Origin: Heliocidaris tuberculata
Taxonomy: Eukaryota > Echinodermata > Echinoidea > Camarodonta > Echinometridae
Direction of reading: 5' to 3'
Length of the DNA: 64,000 nucleotides
Assembly (NCBI GenBank): GCA_025618425.1
Contig: CM046842.1
Location: forward strand, 37,286,286 to 37,350,285
Part shown: positions 33,971 through 44,734 of the stretch, piece after piece
How positions within the stretch are numbered: position 1 is the first letter of the stretch
Layout: every line of letters starts with the position of its first letter
Notes under the pieces: model-generated
The model's database searches: none
The model's input: only the letters and a program-made list of their open reading frames with translations
Told to the model about the DNA's origin: nothing
Position numbers and translations under genes: made by a program

Positions 33971-35485
33971 ATGGGGGTTTTAATCTACCTCTCCCTGCTT
34001 TTGTGTGCTTTTACCCTGAGTGAAAGTACAACATGCCCACACAAACTGCAAAGTGGTAGAACTGGCTGTAAACTTTATCATGTGAAATATTCTTCTTCTC
34101 GGATCCTATACTACTCGAACTCATCTTCAACTTTTCAGTTTGATCTCTTGGTTTTTGGTGATATCAGCCCCAATCCAGGACCTGAAAACCCTACCAACTA
34201 TGCTGTTTCCTCATCTTCTTCCTACAGCAGAGATGAACTTCTACGTCTTCGTCCGGATGTTTCTAGCGACGCTAACTCTTCTCATTGTATCTCTCCTTCT
34301 ATCCTCCTGCATATTGAACGTCTTGGAATTTGCAGGAAACAATGTAGAAGACAACTTGCTCACAGAGGCAGGAAAGGGGGTTGTCGGAGAAGAAAAACCC
34401 CTTCCTCAGGTGTGGCATTTAAAGGCCCCACCTCGACCTTGCGGTCCATGCCGTCCATGCCGTCCAATATCCCCGATTATCAGCGTCTTCGTTTTGCCTT
34501 GTGGAATGCACACTCTATTAACTCTAGAAATAAGTCTACTGCTTTGTGTGACTTTGTTATTAGCCATCAATTAGATATCCTTGTCTTGACTGAAACGTGG
34601 TTAACTGGTGATCATCGTGACTCCCGTACTCTAGCTGATATAAAGAACACACTGCCTAACTATTCCTTCCATCATTCACCACGCTGTTACTCCAGAGCTG
34701 GTGGTGTTGGTATTCTGCTTCGTGATGGAGTCAGGGTGAAAGTCAACGATGGTCAAACTTACAAATCTTTTGAGCATATGGATATGAACATTTGTTCCAT
34801 GGCCACCTCATTTCGACTAGTGGTCATCTATCGCCCACCTCCTAATAAGAAGAATAAACTTACGAGCGCAATGTTTCTGGACGACTTTGGGAGCTTTATT
34901 GAGTCGTTTTTGTCTCAGCCTTGCAAATTTCTTCTAGCTGGAGATTTTAATGTGCACTGGGACTCTACAGAAAGCTCTGAAGCAGTCCTCTTTCGTGATA
35001 TGGTGACTGCTCCAGGTTTCAAGCATGTTACTGCACCTACCCACAGGGCCGGACATACATTAGATCTTTTAATAACTGACTGCAATCACACTTTTGTTTC
35101 TTCGGTTACAGTTCTTGAGGAACTTCCATCTGACCATGCGGTCGTGAAGTGCCTCACTGATATTGCCCATCCTCCTCCAATGAAGAAAACGATGTGTTAT
35201 CGCAAGTTACGCTCTGTGGATATGTCGTCTTTCAAAGCTGACATTACTAGTTCTTCTCTTGCAGCCTGTCCTGCTTATGACCTTGATTCTCTTGTTGCTC
35301 AGTACAACAGTGTTCTTCGAGGTGTTCTTGATTATCATGCCCCTAAAAAAGAGAGAGTCATTATTGTTCGACCTCACTCCCCGTGGTTTTCGGATTCTCT
35401 TCGTAAAGAAAAACAGAAAAAGCGGCAACTTGAACGGAAGTGGCGAAAGTCTGGTCTTACTGTTGACAGAGATGTCTATGTTTAA
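33971..35485 (+). pseudogene. LINE ORF N-terminal part: 2A-like peptide and endonuclease
   Basis: 504 codons starting at ATG 33971. Residues 1-19 are hydrophobic and signal-like (MGVLIYLSLLLCAFTLSES). GDISPNPGP ends at residue 71, matching 2A-like skipping peptides except that the usual Glu is Ser. A Cys/Arg-rich region follows (residues 120-150). The endonuclease shows WNAHSINSR, LVLTETWL, VVIYRPPP, LAGDFNVHWD, HTLDLLI and SDHAVV with all catalytic residues present. A TAA replaces an expected CAA after DVYV; the frame then continues. Confidence 0.85.
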
Positions 35486-35540
35486 CAATGTAACATATAT
35501 CGTGACCTCCTGTCCAGGGCCAAATTAAACTTTCACATCA

Positions 35541-36893
35541 ATGAGATTTCCCAGTGTGATGAACGCAGCCTGTTTCATGTCATTGATCAACTTTGCCATG
35601 CGTAATCAGGCTCCAAAGCTGCCACAGCATGAGAATCCCAAGGATCTCGCGGACAAGTTTGCGGATTTTTTCGAGCAAAAGATCAGAATCTTGAGAGACA
35701 GAATTGATAATGTGACACAGCTGACTCCACTCTCTATTCAGTTACATGAAGTTTGCCAATCTACCTTCACTGATTTTGACATTCTGACTCCTTCTGATGT
35801 CTTGAAAATAATTAAACAGGCTTCTAAGACATCCTGTGAACTTGATCCTTTGCCATCATCTGTTTTCACTTCATGCATCGATGAACTTCTTCCTGTGTTG
35901 ACAAATATCATCAACCAATCCTTGGAGACAGGCTATTTTCCTGATCTTCTTAAGGAAGCTTCTGTCCGACCCTTGTTAAAGAAACCACATTTAGATCCAG
36001 AAGTCTTGAATAACTACCGTCCTGTTTCTAGATTATCATTTGTATCTAAGCTTATTGAGAGAATAGTAGTCAATCAAACTCAAAAATATCTTGATGATAA
36101 TAGTCTGTTTAATTCTACCCAATCTGCATATAGAGCTTTCCACAGCACTGACACAGCTCTGGTTCGTGTCCAAAATGATATCTTGTGTGGTCTTGATAAG
36201 AAACAAGAAACAATATTGGTACTTTTAGACTTTTCTTCCGCATTTGAAACAATCGATCTTTGTTGTCTAAAGCAGAGATTATCCTCACGTTTCGGGATCA
36301 GTGGCACTGCGTTGCAGTGGTATGTATCTTATCTATCTGGTCGTTCCCAGTCTGTGTCTATTAATTCTGTAAATTCAGAAAAGCAAAACCTTTGATGCGG
36401 CGTCCCGCAAGGCTCTGTAGCTGGCCCATTGCTCTTTATAATGTTTACATCTCCCCTTCAAGATATCATATTGGCTAACAACATATCATGTATGATGTAT
36501 GCAGATGACGTTCAGTTGTATCTAACTTTCGATGCTGATGATCGTTCTAATGCTGTGAAGAAAATGGAAGATTGCTTGAAGGATGTTAGAACGTGGGCAC
36601 TTCAGAACAAACTTTCTTTAAATGATTCTAAAACTGAACTTCTACACTTTCATTCAAAGTATTGTTCTAGTGTCCCACAAATCAGTGTACAGATGGGGCA
36701 GTCTGTAATTACACCACCCAATATGGCCCGTAACCGGGGTGTTGTTATGGATTCATCCCTTACTATGTCTCAAAACGTTGATGCAATTTTTAAATCTGCT
36801 TTTGTAGCTATTAGAAAAATAAGCAAAATTCGTAGGTTCTCGACCAGAATACAGCCCATCGTCTTATTCACGCTTTTGTCACAACTCGGCTAG
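35541..36893 (+). pseudogene. LINE reverse transcriptase part
   Basis: 35541-36395 encodes RT blocks VRPLLKKP, NNYRPVSRLSF and LVLLDFSSAFETID with its catalytic Asp. A TGA at 36393 falls just before CGVPQGSVAGPLLF. The same frame resumes at 36396 and shows MMYADDVQLYL with the catalytic YADD. The frame is lost near 36850, ending at TAG 36891. Confidence 0.85.
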
Positions 36894-36931
36894 ATAGTTG
36901 CAATTCTCTTCTCTTTGGTCTACCTGCAAAA

Positions 36932-37354
36932 ATGATCTCAAAGCTCCAGCGTATCCAGAACACAGCAGCTCGTCTTGTTTCCTGCATTCCTCGTTCTTCT
37001 AACATTACCCCTGTTCTTCAAAAACTCCACTGGCTTCCTATCACTTCTCGTATTACCTATAAAATTCTCCTTCTTGCTTTTAAGTCTTATCATGGTTTCG
37101 CTCCTTCATATCTTTCTGCACTCCTTCCTCGATATAAACCTGTCCGGACTATGCGATCTGCTTCTCAATCTCTCCTTTCTCGATCTCATACTTCCTATAA
37201 ACAGTATGGTCAACGTTCTTTTTCCTATGCAGCTTCATTTCTTTGGAACAATCTCCCCTTTCAAATTCGCAATGCTAGTTCTGTTAATACTTTTAAAGTT
37301 ATGCTTAAAACTCATCTTTTTATAGTGAAACATTCCAAATCAGGCTATGTGTGA
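36932..37354 (+). pseudogene. LINE C-terminal region
   Basis: It encodes the typical post-RT region LQRIQNTAARLV, LHWLPITSRITYKILLL and NTFKVMLKTHLF. The stop at 37352 lies at the join with the MITE remnant, so there is essentially no 3' UTR. Confidence 0.8.
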
Positions 37355-37378
37355 GCCGGGCTTAGTAGTGTGTGATCT

Positions 37379-37525
37379 GGGCCCCGTTGCACAAAACTTG
37401 CGTTTGAACGCAACTTGGGAAAATCAAACGCAACTTTATTTTCAGCCAATCAGAAGTGCGCATTCAGGACTTGCGTTTGATTTTAAGAGTTGCGTTTAAA
37501 CGTAACTCTTTGTGCAACGGGCCCC
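37379..37525. mobile_element. MITE with GGGCCCCGTTGCACAAA termini
   Basis: The ends GGGCCCCGTTGCACAAA and (inverted) GGGGCCCGTTGCACAAA continue inward as similar TTGCGTTT/ACGCAAC repeats. It is 147 bp and absent from copy 1. Confidence 0.8.
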
Positions 37526-38239
37526 TGAATAATGAAGTTATTTGAAAACCCCACTGAAGGTAATTCATTGAGAATGCTGAGATAACTACTGACATCTGTT
37601 AATTGAAACATGGTGCTGTTTTTATCGTTATTATCTTATTTGCAAATTAAAATAGGAAATTTATGTGGAGGAGTAAATATTAGTAGTAAATTCTACGAAT
37701 AAGGTTTCTTTGTTTGTTTTATTTCTGTCATATAAAAAGAATATAAAATCACATGAATATAAAGCAAATAACAAAATTTATATACATATAAAACACAAGC
37801 CAAATGTACGGTAGTATGGGATTAAATTGAAGAACACAATAAAGAAAGATTGAAGATACAATGTAATCAAGGAAAGGCTAGAAAGAGACGGCTGGATAGC
37901 CCATTTTCAGCTACACATTGTTAATCCACACACACACATACATACACGTATTAGTTAATTTTAACTATTATGTCTTATATGTTTATAACTAAACTAATCA
38001 TTGAGTAAATGTAGGCTTTTTTATTGAAACAAATACTAGTTTTCATTCATATTCATACATTAAATGAATAGAATAATATGAGACTAGATGATATTTTGAA
38101 AGGTCGCATTTCCTTGTAGAAGAATGTACAATAGGCAAAAGAAGGAAGTCAGTGAATGCAAGCGATATTAATTTCCTTGATAGAAAAAGCATTAGCAGTT
38201 TGTACATAAACGCAATAGCGTGCAATAGTTTACTGGCAC

Positions 38240-38800
38240 TCAATCTCCGGGGTGTCGTTTTATAGAACCGACATAACTACAAGATCAGCGACTTCTGGAC
38301 GCTGTCGCTAAGTTTCACAAACGCCGTCTTTGACAAGACCAGCGGCAACTTCCCTGACAAGCGACTTGTCGGTACTCCAAACTTGTCATATGTTTTTAGA
38401 ACGCCATCACAAGCCAGCTTTTAGTTAGCCTATGGGCTGTGAAAAAAACAGGAGAAATGTTACTTTAGAGAAAATTTATTTCCTCATCTCCTTTATGATT
38501 CTTTTATGAAATAGTTTTACTAATGTTTGTATTATAATATTTTACAGACGGGCAATATGTTCTTATTGCTTCTTGACCCCCAACAAGTAAATGAGATTAG
38601 TATTAAAATACCTACATCCGTCTACCATAAAAGCCACATCGAAAACGGAACAGCCTGTAGATTTATACAAACTCATGCGAACGACGACAATTTGCCATGT
38701 ATGTATATTTCCTGTATGTTTCCCGCTTCACGGAATGCCTTGATGTAAATAATATTTCATGCATTTTTATGAATAGATATTACATATTGGGGCATGAAAT
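38240..38800. other. No confident gene
   Basis: An open frame 38527-38748 follows a good acceptor (atattttacag) and encodes NMFLLLLDPQQVNEISIK and onward. It has no recognisable domain and no paralogue in copy 1. It might be a stray exon. Confidence 0.3.
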
Positions 38801-38892
38801 ATCTTAATTTAATCTAATAATTTAATTTAATAGGTAAACTGGATAAAGGTCCAGGATATTGGAAATTAAATACGCATATTCTTAAAGATGAT

Positions 38893-40952
38893 TTGTATAA
38901 AAATAAAGTAAGACAAATCATTAGAAGCATCGAAAGGATGAATCTTAGTTTCTGTGAAAGATGGGAACTTACAAAGATTAAATGTCGTGAATTTACACAA
39001 AAATACTGTGCTAGAAAGAAGTGTAAAGCAAAAGAATTAAAGAGAATTTTAGAAGAAAGATTTGCTAACATAACTAGAAAAATCGATGAACAAAGCTATA
39101 TTGATGATGTGACTATAAAAAAGATTACTTACGTATTGAAAGTGTTCTAGACGAATTGTATAAAAGAGAATGCAAAGGAGCAAGTGTACGATCTAGAGTC
39201 AAATGGTTGGAGAAGGGCGAAAAAAATACAAGGTATTTTATGAGACTAGAAAAGAAAAACGCCCAGAAGAGAAATATTACCAGACTCAGAAAAGGTAATA
39301 AGATTATTCCGAAAAGAGCACAGATACTAAATGAGGTTTTTTCTTTTTACGAAAAGCTATATGCAAGTAAACAGGTGCAAAAAGAAGATATCGAAAGATA
39401 TTTTGAAAGTGTTACTGTGAATAAGTTAAATGAATCAGATAAAGAATTGTGTGAAGGGTTATTAACATATTCAGAATGTCGGGAAGCTGTTTTTAAAATG
39501 AGCAAGAATAAGGCTCCGGGAGGAGACGGTCTATCCGTCGAATTTTATCAAGAGTTTTGGAACGATATTGAGTTTATGTTGGTTAATGCGCTCAATGAAA
39601 ATTTTAGTAACAAGGTTATGTCCAAAACGCAACGATTAGGAATTATCACGTTAATCCACAAAAAAGGAGAGACGGAAGATTTAAATAATTGGAGGCCAAT
39701 TACCTTGTTAAATTATGATTACAAAATAATGGCTGCTGCCTTAGCAAATAGATTACATAAAGTGTTACCAAAACTCATTCATGATAATCAGGTTGGTTAT
39801 ATAAAAAACAGAATGAGCGGTTTTAATATTAGACTCACCCAAGATGTTTTTGATTATATGAAAAAGTATAATTTAGAAGGTGCGTTAATGCTGGTCGATT
39901 TTCGGAAGGCATTCGACACTGTTGAATTTGATTTTATTGAACATTGTTTGCGTAATTTTGATTTCGATGAAGACTTCCGATGTTGGGTTAAATTGATGTA
40001 TGAAAAAGTGAAGAGTTCTATACTAATTAATGGTTGGAGAACAAAAACATTTCAGATCAGTAGAGGTATAAGGCAAGGCTGCCCTCTGTCGGCCATGTTG
40101 TTTATCTTACTTGTAGAAATTTTAGCAGAAAGAATAAGAAAAAATAACAAAATCAAAGGGGTTCTATTTGGCAATAACGACAGAAAAGAATTAAAAATCT
40201 TGCAATATGCAGACGATACGTCTGTGTTTTTGAGAGAGAAGTCTTCTATGAAATATATTCTGGATGAATTAGATAAATTTGGAAATGTGGCTGGTCCAGT
40301 GGTTAATAAAGACAAAACAATGCTGAAATGGTTAGGTTCTACAAAAAATTATTGGAACTATGAAAAATATGGTTTACATTGGACAAAAGGCTGTATTAAA
40401 TATTTAGGAGTCCATATAGACCATGACTTAGATAAGGTTGTGAAATTGAATTGGGAAACAAAATTACAAAAGATACAGAGAATCGTAGACAATTGGAGGA
40501 AAAGAAATCTTACAATTGTAGGAAGAGTCCTTATTATTAAGACTCTACTCATAAGTCAAATAGTTCACTTGATTATGTTTTGCCCAGTTTCTAATTATGT
40601 AGTGAAAAAACTGGAAAAGATAATTTACCACTTTTTATGGAACTCAAAAGTTGACAAAGTAAAACGAGCAACAATTGTAAAGGATTATGAGGATGGTGGT
40701 ATAAGAATGATTAACATTCAGAAATTAATACAAAGTTTCAGATTGAAATGGCTGGCCAGAATTTTTGACGACACATGTGGTTATTGGAAGGAATTTGCTT
40801 TATTGTACTTTGAAACACTTGGAGGTTTCAGACTTATTCTAAACTGTACTATGGATAATTTTATGATAGAAAAATGGTTTGTTGACAGATTGCCCAGATT
40901 TTATGTTGAAATGATACAAGCATGGTCACATTTAAAAGAATTTATCAAATAG
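38893..40952 (+). pseudogene. L1/Tx1-like LINE reverse transcriptase
   Basis: 38893-39150 encodes the linker, and after a frame change 39156-40952 (598 codons) encodes RT. Blocks: KWLEKGEKNTRYFM, KNKAPGGDGLSVEFY, WRPITLLNYDYKI, MLVDFRKAFDTVE (catalytic Asp), GIRQGCPLSAMLF, LQYADDTSVF (catalytic pair), KYLGVHID and WNSK. The RT is long and intact through the thumb. GxRQGCPLS and QYADD favour L1/Tx1 over CR1. Confidence 0.9.
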
Positions 40953-41102
40953 GATGATTTGTATTCAAATACACATATTTTATGGTATAACAAATATATT
41001 GTTTATGATAATCAACCACTTTTCTAAAGAGATTGGTACGCTCGTACAATAATTTTTCTAAAGGACATTTGCATTGAAGGAAAATTTGTATCTCTCACAA
41101 AA

Positions 41103-41867
41103 TTGAAAGAAAACTTTCAATCCGAGAAAACAAAAGCGAAAGCCCTGTTTGATTATTCTAAACTACAAAGGGCGATAACAAAAGTGTGGATGAATAATTT
41201 AAAAGATGCCAGTACGTTGGACATTCCAAAAATACCATTGCGTGAAAAAAACAACAACTTAAGTTCTATTCCAGTAAATTATTTTATCACATCTTACTAA
41301 CAGATGAAAGAATCAACGATGGTCCAACATATTGGGTGAACTTAATTAATAATCCTATAAACTGGAAAAATGTCTTCCAGAGAAATTTGAAAAATATAAA
41401 AGAAAACAAACTGAAACAATTCAACTTAAAAATGTTGTATAACCTGATTCCTACTAAGAGAAGGTTGTTTTTTATGGCAACTGAGTAACTCTGATATATG
41501 TGAAGTTTGTAATACCAAGGAAGATTTAACTCATGCTTTTTTGTACTGTATATTAAATATGTCTTTCTTTGAGAATTTATTCATTATGGTTAAAAGGATA
41601 TATAAAGTAGACCTTTGTTTTGATATTAAAATTTTGTTAAAAAATTACAAAGAAAAACAGATCGATGATATTATTACTATTGCTCTTTGGAGTATTTATA
41701 AAATGTTAATTTTGAGAAACGAATATGGTAAAGAAGAGAGGAAAAAAAGACTGTGGTTTACTTTTTTGAAGGAATTGAAATTAAGAATACATATTAATAA
41801 TGCCCTTCTGAAAAAACGGAAGAAAGAAATGTATAATTTGCCTGCTATTTTGGAAATGTATTTTTAA
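41103..41867 (+). pseudogene. L1/Tx1-like LINE C-terminal region
   Basis: Pieces in shifted frames encode the C-terminal region, including CEVCNTKEDLTHAFLYC (a CxxC-HxxxxC knuckle, about 41503-41551) and, at 41541-41867, IALWSIYKMLILRNEYGKEE. The layout matches the minus-strand fragment at 50247-51005. Confidence 0.75.
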
Positions 41868-41961
41868 TTGTTTTGTAAACATGATTTGTAAAGTGAGATT
41901 TTTGTCGAAATAAATCCACCTGCTAATGGGTGAAAGAAAAAAAAATAATCTTAATTTAATC

Positions 41962-43320
41962 ATTTCCCTACAGTGAACACGATTTGAGTCTTTTAAAAAT
42001 ATAATTAGTCAGTTACAGCATCCTTCTACTTACAAATCTAGATTCGTACACCTCAAAAAAACATCCTCGAGTTTTCTCAATTTTCATGCCATAAGTAACA
42101 CATATTTTCATGTAAACGGGATGTTTGTATCATTAGAAATAATTTTCGATGCCATTTTTACACTTCAAGCAAGTATCTAACCTTTACTCGGAAGGTCAAC
42201 TAAAGTGCAAGTTCAGATCTAGATCTAACATTAGATAGGCTGATATATATACTAATTTCATGACGATAACATCTTGGATTATTTGCCTTTTTTCATTACA
42301 TATACATGTTTTGACATTTTTTTATATAATGCATCACAGGCTACTGTTCATTACAAAGGTCCAGAGGGCACAGCAAATCGTTGCGATGTTAATATCATGA
42401 CCAATATCATTAGGTCTAGACTTTCTGCGATCTGCAGAGGTCTAGATCTAATATTGCAGTGGTATCAACTGGTATTATTATTAGGCAACTTTTAAAGTAC
42501 CCTCTGAATTCTTCCAATGTACAGACTTTAACCTTTTCTGCATTGGTGCAGGGTCTATACTTGCAGCAATATTAAGCAGTAAATATTTCCATTTGTATTT
42601 AAGTTAGAAGGTGAAAGGTCAGTGGTCATAGAGCTGCTGGACTTGTCAGCATAATTATAAAGCTGAGCTCAGCATCCGACATGATTATTTGTTAAGGCTG
42701 AGCAAATTTGCTTGATTTATGAATGACCTAATTAAGTTTAACTCCATTTAAATTTTTTTATCAGTTATTCACTTTCCTTTCCAAACTTGTATAACTAAAT
42801 AATTTGTATTGAAAACTTACTAATATGCAACATTGTTTTTATTATTATATTCAGTGTTTTATAAGTATAAAGCCCATTTTGTGTAAAGTATTGTTATTTC
42901 TTGAGTCAGTGAGGAGCATAACTTATGTAAAATAAATTTGATGCATTGGCTATAGGAAAATTCTCAGCACACATCTCAGTTATTCCATGTTTTCTGAAGT
43001 GTACCTACGTTTATGGGAGTGACTTTTCAAATTTACAAATTGATCATTGGTTTGTAGCATACAGTTAACCATTATTTGTTTATTTCTTTGTTTCACTGAA
43101 GAGTTGGAATGAGGAAATACATTATGCGTTTAATCAGTCAAATTGACAAATTGATCATTGGTTTGTAGCAAACAGTTATCCACTATCTGTTTAGTTGTTT
43201 GTTTCATGCATGTAATCAGTCAATTTCCTTTAGTTTTTATGTCTGTACCATAAAGTGATGCCTGAGGCTCTATGAATTTAACTTGTCCGTTAATCTGGAC
43301 AGCCGCCTGATTGTCCTGGT
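41962..43320. other. No gene recognised
   Basis: AT-rich unique-looking sequence. A 59-bp pattern (aaattgatcattggtttgta) recurs at 43035 and 43147. The open frame 42274-42495 has no family features. Confidence 0.6.
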
Positions 43321-43329
43321 TGCGGGCCA

Positions 43330-43610
43330 GGGGTAACCTTGCTAGTCATAAGGACCGCTATTCATAAGGACCTCTCTTACTCAGAAGTACCGGTATCCAT
43401 AACGCGTGACTAAATCAATTGCGGTTTTAAATGAATAGCAGTTGTTCTAAATAACGAGCAAACCATGGACAAATTACCTCGTTATTCATAAGGACTTCCA
43501 TTCATAAGGACCACTATTCATAACTCTTCTTAAGACGCTATTTATAACGCGTGTTAAATGAATAGCTGTTTTCTATGAATAGCAGTCCTTATGAATAGCG
43601 AGCGGACCCC
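43330..43610. mobile_element. Inverted-repeat element with TGCGGGCCA target duplication
   Basis: Flanked by TGCGGGCCA at 43321-43329 and 43611-43619. Ends GGGGTAACCTTGCTAGTCAT and (inverted) GGGGTCCGCTCGCTATTCAT, then repeated TCATAAGGAC/GCTATTCATA units through the interior. The 9-bp duplication and long ends fit a MULE-like element, though one base could belong to the element (8 bp, as at 18679). Confidence 0.75.
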
Positions 43611-43744
43611 TGCGGGCCATGTATCCAGTCTTTTCTGTAGTTACTATGGAACACTTTGAGGTGCCCCCATAAAACTAGTATGTGTATGCATTCTCATGCC
43701 AGAATTCTGTGATTAGAGATTGGGGTCATCCAGTGATCGTATCC

Positions 43745-44286
43745 GGACACCTACCCCCTGGACAACCACCCCCCGGATTACCACCCCTAGAATAACGACC
43801 ATCTAGGACAACTACCCCCTAGGACAACTACCCCCTAGGGCAACCACAACCTAGGACGACTACCCCCCCCCCCCCCTCCCGGGAGAATTACCCTCTAGGA
43901 TGATTACCCCCCCGACTAACTACCCCCTAGGGCAACCACCCTCTAGGACAACTACCCCGCGGACAACTACCCCCAGACAACTACCCCCTAGGACAAACAC
44001 CCTCTAAGAAAACCACCCCCGGACAACTACCCCCCAGACAACTACCCCCTAGGACCACCACCCTCTAGGACAACTAATTGTCCGGGGGGTAGTTGTCCTA
44101 GAGGGTGGTTGCCCTAGGGGGTAGTTAGTCGGGGGGTAATCCTCCTAGAGGGTAATTGTCCCGGGGGTAGTCGTCCTAGAGGGTGGTTGCCCTAGGGGGT
44201 AGTTGTCCTAGGGGGTAGTTGTCCTAGAGGGTGGTTATCCTAGGGGTGGTTATCCGGGGGGTGGTTGTCCAGGGGGTAGGTGTCCT
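43745..44286. mobile_element. Foldback element of ~17-bp CTAGGACAACTACCCCC units
   Basis: Units run in one direction to 44073 and in the opposite direction from 44078. The right arm (about 210 bp) repeats, in mirrored order, the unit variants of the left arm (cctggacaacc, ggataacc, ggacgactac, ggatgattac, gactaactac). The left arm has about 115 bp extra. The centre is GGACAA-CTAA-TTGTCC. Confidence 0.85.
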
Positions 44287-44335
44287 AGAACCTCCAGTGA
44301 CATGGTGAGATTTCAACTTTTTCAACGAACACATA

Positions 44336-44731
44336 GGCCGGAATTCACAAAGGTGGTTTCAATTCACACCATGGTTTATGCAGATTTCGTGGTATAAATA
44401 CGCTTGATTTTTAGCGCGTACACTTAAAAAGATCCAATAATGAACGCGCGCCGGTCGCGCGTGGTTGGCAAGAGCGCTAAATTCACGCTTGTTGCCATGG
44501 TTCAGACCATGTTTATGTAAATTCAGACCATGGTTTATTTAAATTAATTTACATAAACCATGGTCTGAACCATGGCAACAAGCGTGAATTTGTCGCTTTT
44601 GCCAATCACGTGCGACCGGCGCACGTTCATTATTGGATCTTTTTCAGTGTACGCGCTAAATCAAGCGTATTTATACCACGAAATCTGCATAAACCATGGT
44701 CTGAATTGAAACCACCTTTGTGAATTCGGCC
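44336..44731. mobile_element. 396-bp near-perfect palindromic MITE
   Basis: The two ~190-bp arms are inverted copies from GGCCGGAATTCACAAAGGTG to the centre near 44535, with a few substitutions and small indels. ATA flanks both ends (44333-44335, 44732-44734), a possible short target duplication. No ORF. Confidence 0.85.
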
Positions 44732-44734
44732 ATA

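Larger units (their letters stand above)
33330..37352 (+). mobile_element. Non-LTR retrotransposon, L2/CR1-like, with 2A-like leader; broken
   Basis: A single-ORF LINE with a leader peptide, endonuclease, RT and C-terminal region, inserted in copy 2 just past the tail exon and splitting an AAGCTCGGCTCA-type MITE. It carries at least two in-frame stops (35483, 36393) and two frameshifts (near 35605 and 36850). It is absent from copy 1. Confidence 0.85.
18860..38240 (+). repeat. Segmental duplication, right half (paralogue copy 2)
   Basis: This is the second unit of the tandem duplication. It contains the full set of MS4A-like exons. Similarity to the left unit fades near 38240 (matching about 16170). 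Exon-to-exon spacing between units grows from about 16.0 kb at the TM2 exon to 18.1 kb at the tail exon because different TEs landed in each unit. Confidence 0.8.
38815..41947 (+). mobile_element. 5'-truncated L1/Tx1-like LINE with 14-bp target duplication
   Basis: The perfect direct repeat ATCTTAATTTAATC lies at 38801-38814 and 41948-41961. The element lacks the endonuclease and starts in the EN-RT linker (GPGYWKLN near 38860). It ends with aataaa and an A-rich tail at 41911-41945. Frame breaks near 39150 and after 40952 show it is dead. It is the youngest-looking LINE here. Confidence 0.9.

Noticed and set aside
42274..42495. 73-aa ORF after an acceptor-like cacag
   Set aside because: No domain, no partner exon and no donor; kept only as an unsupported possibility.
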